Part shown: one piece after another, positions 63,064 to 64,000 of the stretch | Layout: every line of letters begins with the position of its first letter | Position numbering within the stretch: the first letter of the stretch is position 1 | Origin: JBFMDN01 sp040753915 | GTDB taxonomy: Bacteria > Desulfobacterota > Desulfomonilia > Desulfomonilales > Desulfomonilaceae | Length of the DNA: 64,000 nt | NCBI GenBank assembly: GCA_040753915.1 | Contig: JBFMDN010000030.1 | Location: forward strand, 1-64,000 | Direction: 5' to 3' | Position numbers and translations under genes: made by a program | The notes under the pieces: generated by a model | Databases searched by the model: none | What the model was told of the DNA's origin: nothing | Seen by the model: the letters and a program-made list of their open reading frames with translations, nothing else

Positions 63064-63247
63064 CGTAGGCTCCTTTCCACACCACACTCGGGAAACTACC
63101 TGAATAAACACTATCTTGAAAGAATGAATGCAGGGTCTTAACTAATCAAAAGATTTTGCGAGACAAATGTATCACACTCGTCCCCTTGGTGCAAGGTCAA
63201 CTTTTTTTCTCTTGACAGTCTTGCCCAACGCGGGCAACAGAACATCG

Positions 63248-64000
63248 ATGCCCAAGCTAGTACAGCGCATGCAAGCCAGCCGTTTGCTGTCGCGAGGAGA
63301 AGTCCTCGTCGGCCTCATGTTTCTCATTTCAGGCATCGTGGTCGCCCGGACGGGAGCGGTAAAACTCTCTGACCTGTATCGTCAGCTTACACCGCACTTT
63401 CCTCTGTCACTGCCTCCCAATGTCGCTGACACGATTCTTGTCTCCTTGCCTCTCATTGTGCAAACGTTTGTTACCACCGTTTCAGCGATTTGTGCCGTAA
63501 TTCTGGGAATCGTCTGGATAGTGTCCGGTTTTGCCGATTTTTTCCCTCGGAAAGGCGTGAAGAACGACCCAGCGGATTTTGAAGATCCTGAGCTCGTTGC
63601 CGAGTCCTTGCGCACTGAAAAACCGCTCCATTGGCGGGCGCGCTCGCTGCCGGTTCGTGTTGCAGCGCGATTGGGTAGGAGATTTCGGTTCATGAGCCCC
63701 GTGTCATATTCGCTAATCAGGCACTCAACCGCGTCGATCCTCAAACTAGCTCTTATAGGTGTGGCCATAGCCCTCGTCTTCCACGTCCTTGGCTTGTTGC
63801 CGGCCCTCCTCAAGACCTATGCCGACGTCGATATCGTGCTCACCGTTCCGTCGCCTCGTCCTCTCTATTGGCTCTTGGCCTTACTCATAGGGGCAAATAT
63901 CTTGATCTCTGCGAGTCTCATTCCCCTGAAGAGACCCGGTTACAACCGTTCCGAGGCATCCCTTGTGCTGAAGGGAAAGGGAGATCCTCACTTCTTCTTT
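63248..64000 (+). CDS. Integral membrane protein, 5' part (runs off the window)
   Basis: An open frame from ATG 63248 continues to the last base, at least 251 residues. Hydrophobic segments: ~18-31 (VLVGLMFLISGIVVA), ~63-95 (TILVSLPLIVQTFVTTVSAICAVILGIVWIVSG), ~165-190 (LKLALIGVAIALVFHVLGLLPALL) and ~207-228 (LYWLLALLIGANILISASLIPL). A soluble stretch with KNDPADFEDPELVAESLRTEKP lies between. No family recognised. The start has no clear ribosome-binding site, so ATG 63269 is possible. TTGACA at 63212-63217 may be its -35. Confidence 0.6.
   Translation, partial: MPKLVQRMQASRLLSRGEVLVGLMFLISGIVVARTGAVKLSDLYRQLTPHFPLSLPPNVADTILVSLPLIVQTFVTTVSAICAVILGIVWIVSGFADFFPRKGVKNDPADFEDPELVAESLRTEKPLHWRARSLPVRVAARLGRRFRFMSPVSYSLIRHSTASILKLALIGVAIALVFHVLGLLPALLKTYADVDIVLTVPSPRPLYWLLALLIGANILISASLIPLKRPGYNRSEASLVLKGKGDPHFFF

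Overview
The window is a 64 kb piece of a bacterial chromosome of moderately high GC. Gene content points to a Gram-negative, probably a Desulfobacterota (deltaproteobacterial) lineage. That assignment is inference from gene style: tig-clpP-clpX-lon order, PAS-rich hybrid kinases, LptG, outer-membrane barrels, TreZ beside a DUF3536-type GH57 protein. No rRNA, tRNA, CRISPR array, prophage or transposase gene was found.

Layout. 0.3-2.5 kb: a small Cys/Pro-rich secreted protein and an outer-membrane barrel. 3.0-4.4 kb: a two-component pair. 4.5-10.1 kb: a minus-strand operon lipB-pdhA-pdhB-E2-lpd, i.e. a complete 2-oxoacid (probably pyruvate) dehydrogenase complex with the octanoyltransferase that starts its lipoylation. 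10.4-12.9 kb: a first Lon protease. 13.5-18.8 kb: amidase-glnD-xer, translationally coupled by overlaps. 19.5-25.9 kb: ftsY-yjbQ-rnhA-treZ-GH57. 26-36 kb: small membrane proteins, pgeF, a YacP-like NYN nuclease, a stand-alone EF-G, a universal stress protein, a CDF metal exporter, a zinc-ribbon protein and thiC. 36.7-47.6 kb: hybrid histidine kinase, fused M16 peptidase, a repeat/zinc-ribbon protein, an MFS transporter and a ClC channel with CBS domains. 47.9-51.8 kb: a FecR-like protein with a very long repetitive coiled-coil tail beside a second barrel. 53-59 kb: tig-clpP-clpX-lon. 59.4-62.5 kb: glycosyltransferase, sugar epimerase and LptG. The window ends inside a membrane-protein gene.

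The most unusual content lies between genes. Several gaps are packed with REP-like hairpins, an 84-bp tandem array and dispersed repeat modules. Superimposed on these is a family of about 198-bp elements with terminal inverted repeats GAAASTGTCTCAA and no coding capacity, i.e. MITE-like. Three copies are complete and one is a right-end fragment. In all three complete copies the element sits in the loop of an older REP hairpin. Two are flanked by perfect 4-bp target duplications (GGAA, ATCT) and one by an imperfect one (GGAC/AGAC). An unoccupied version of one target is present in the same window. A short mobile element that targets hairpin loops is the best candidate here for an undescribed system; its transposase is not in the window.

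All calls come from reading the sequence. Family names rest on recognisable motifs, not on database searches. Start codons were chosen by ribosome-binding sites and family length where possible.
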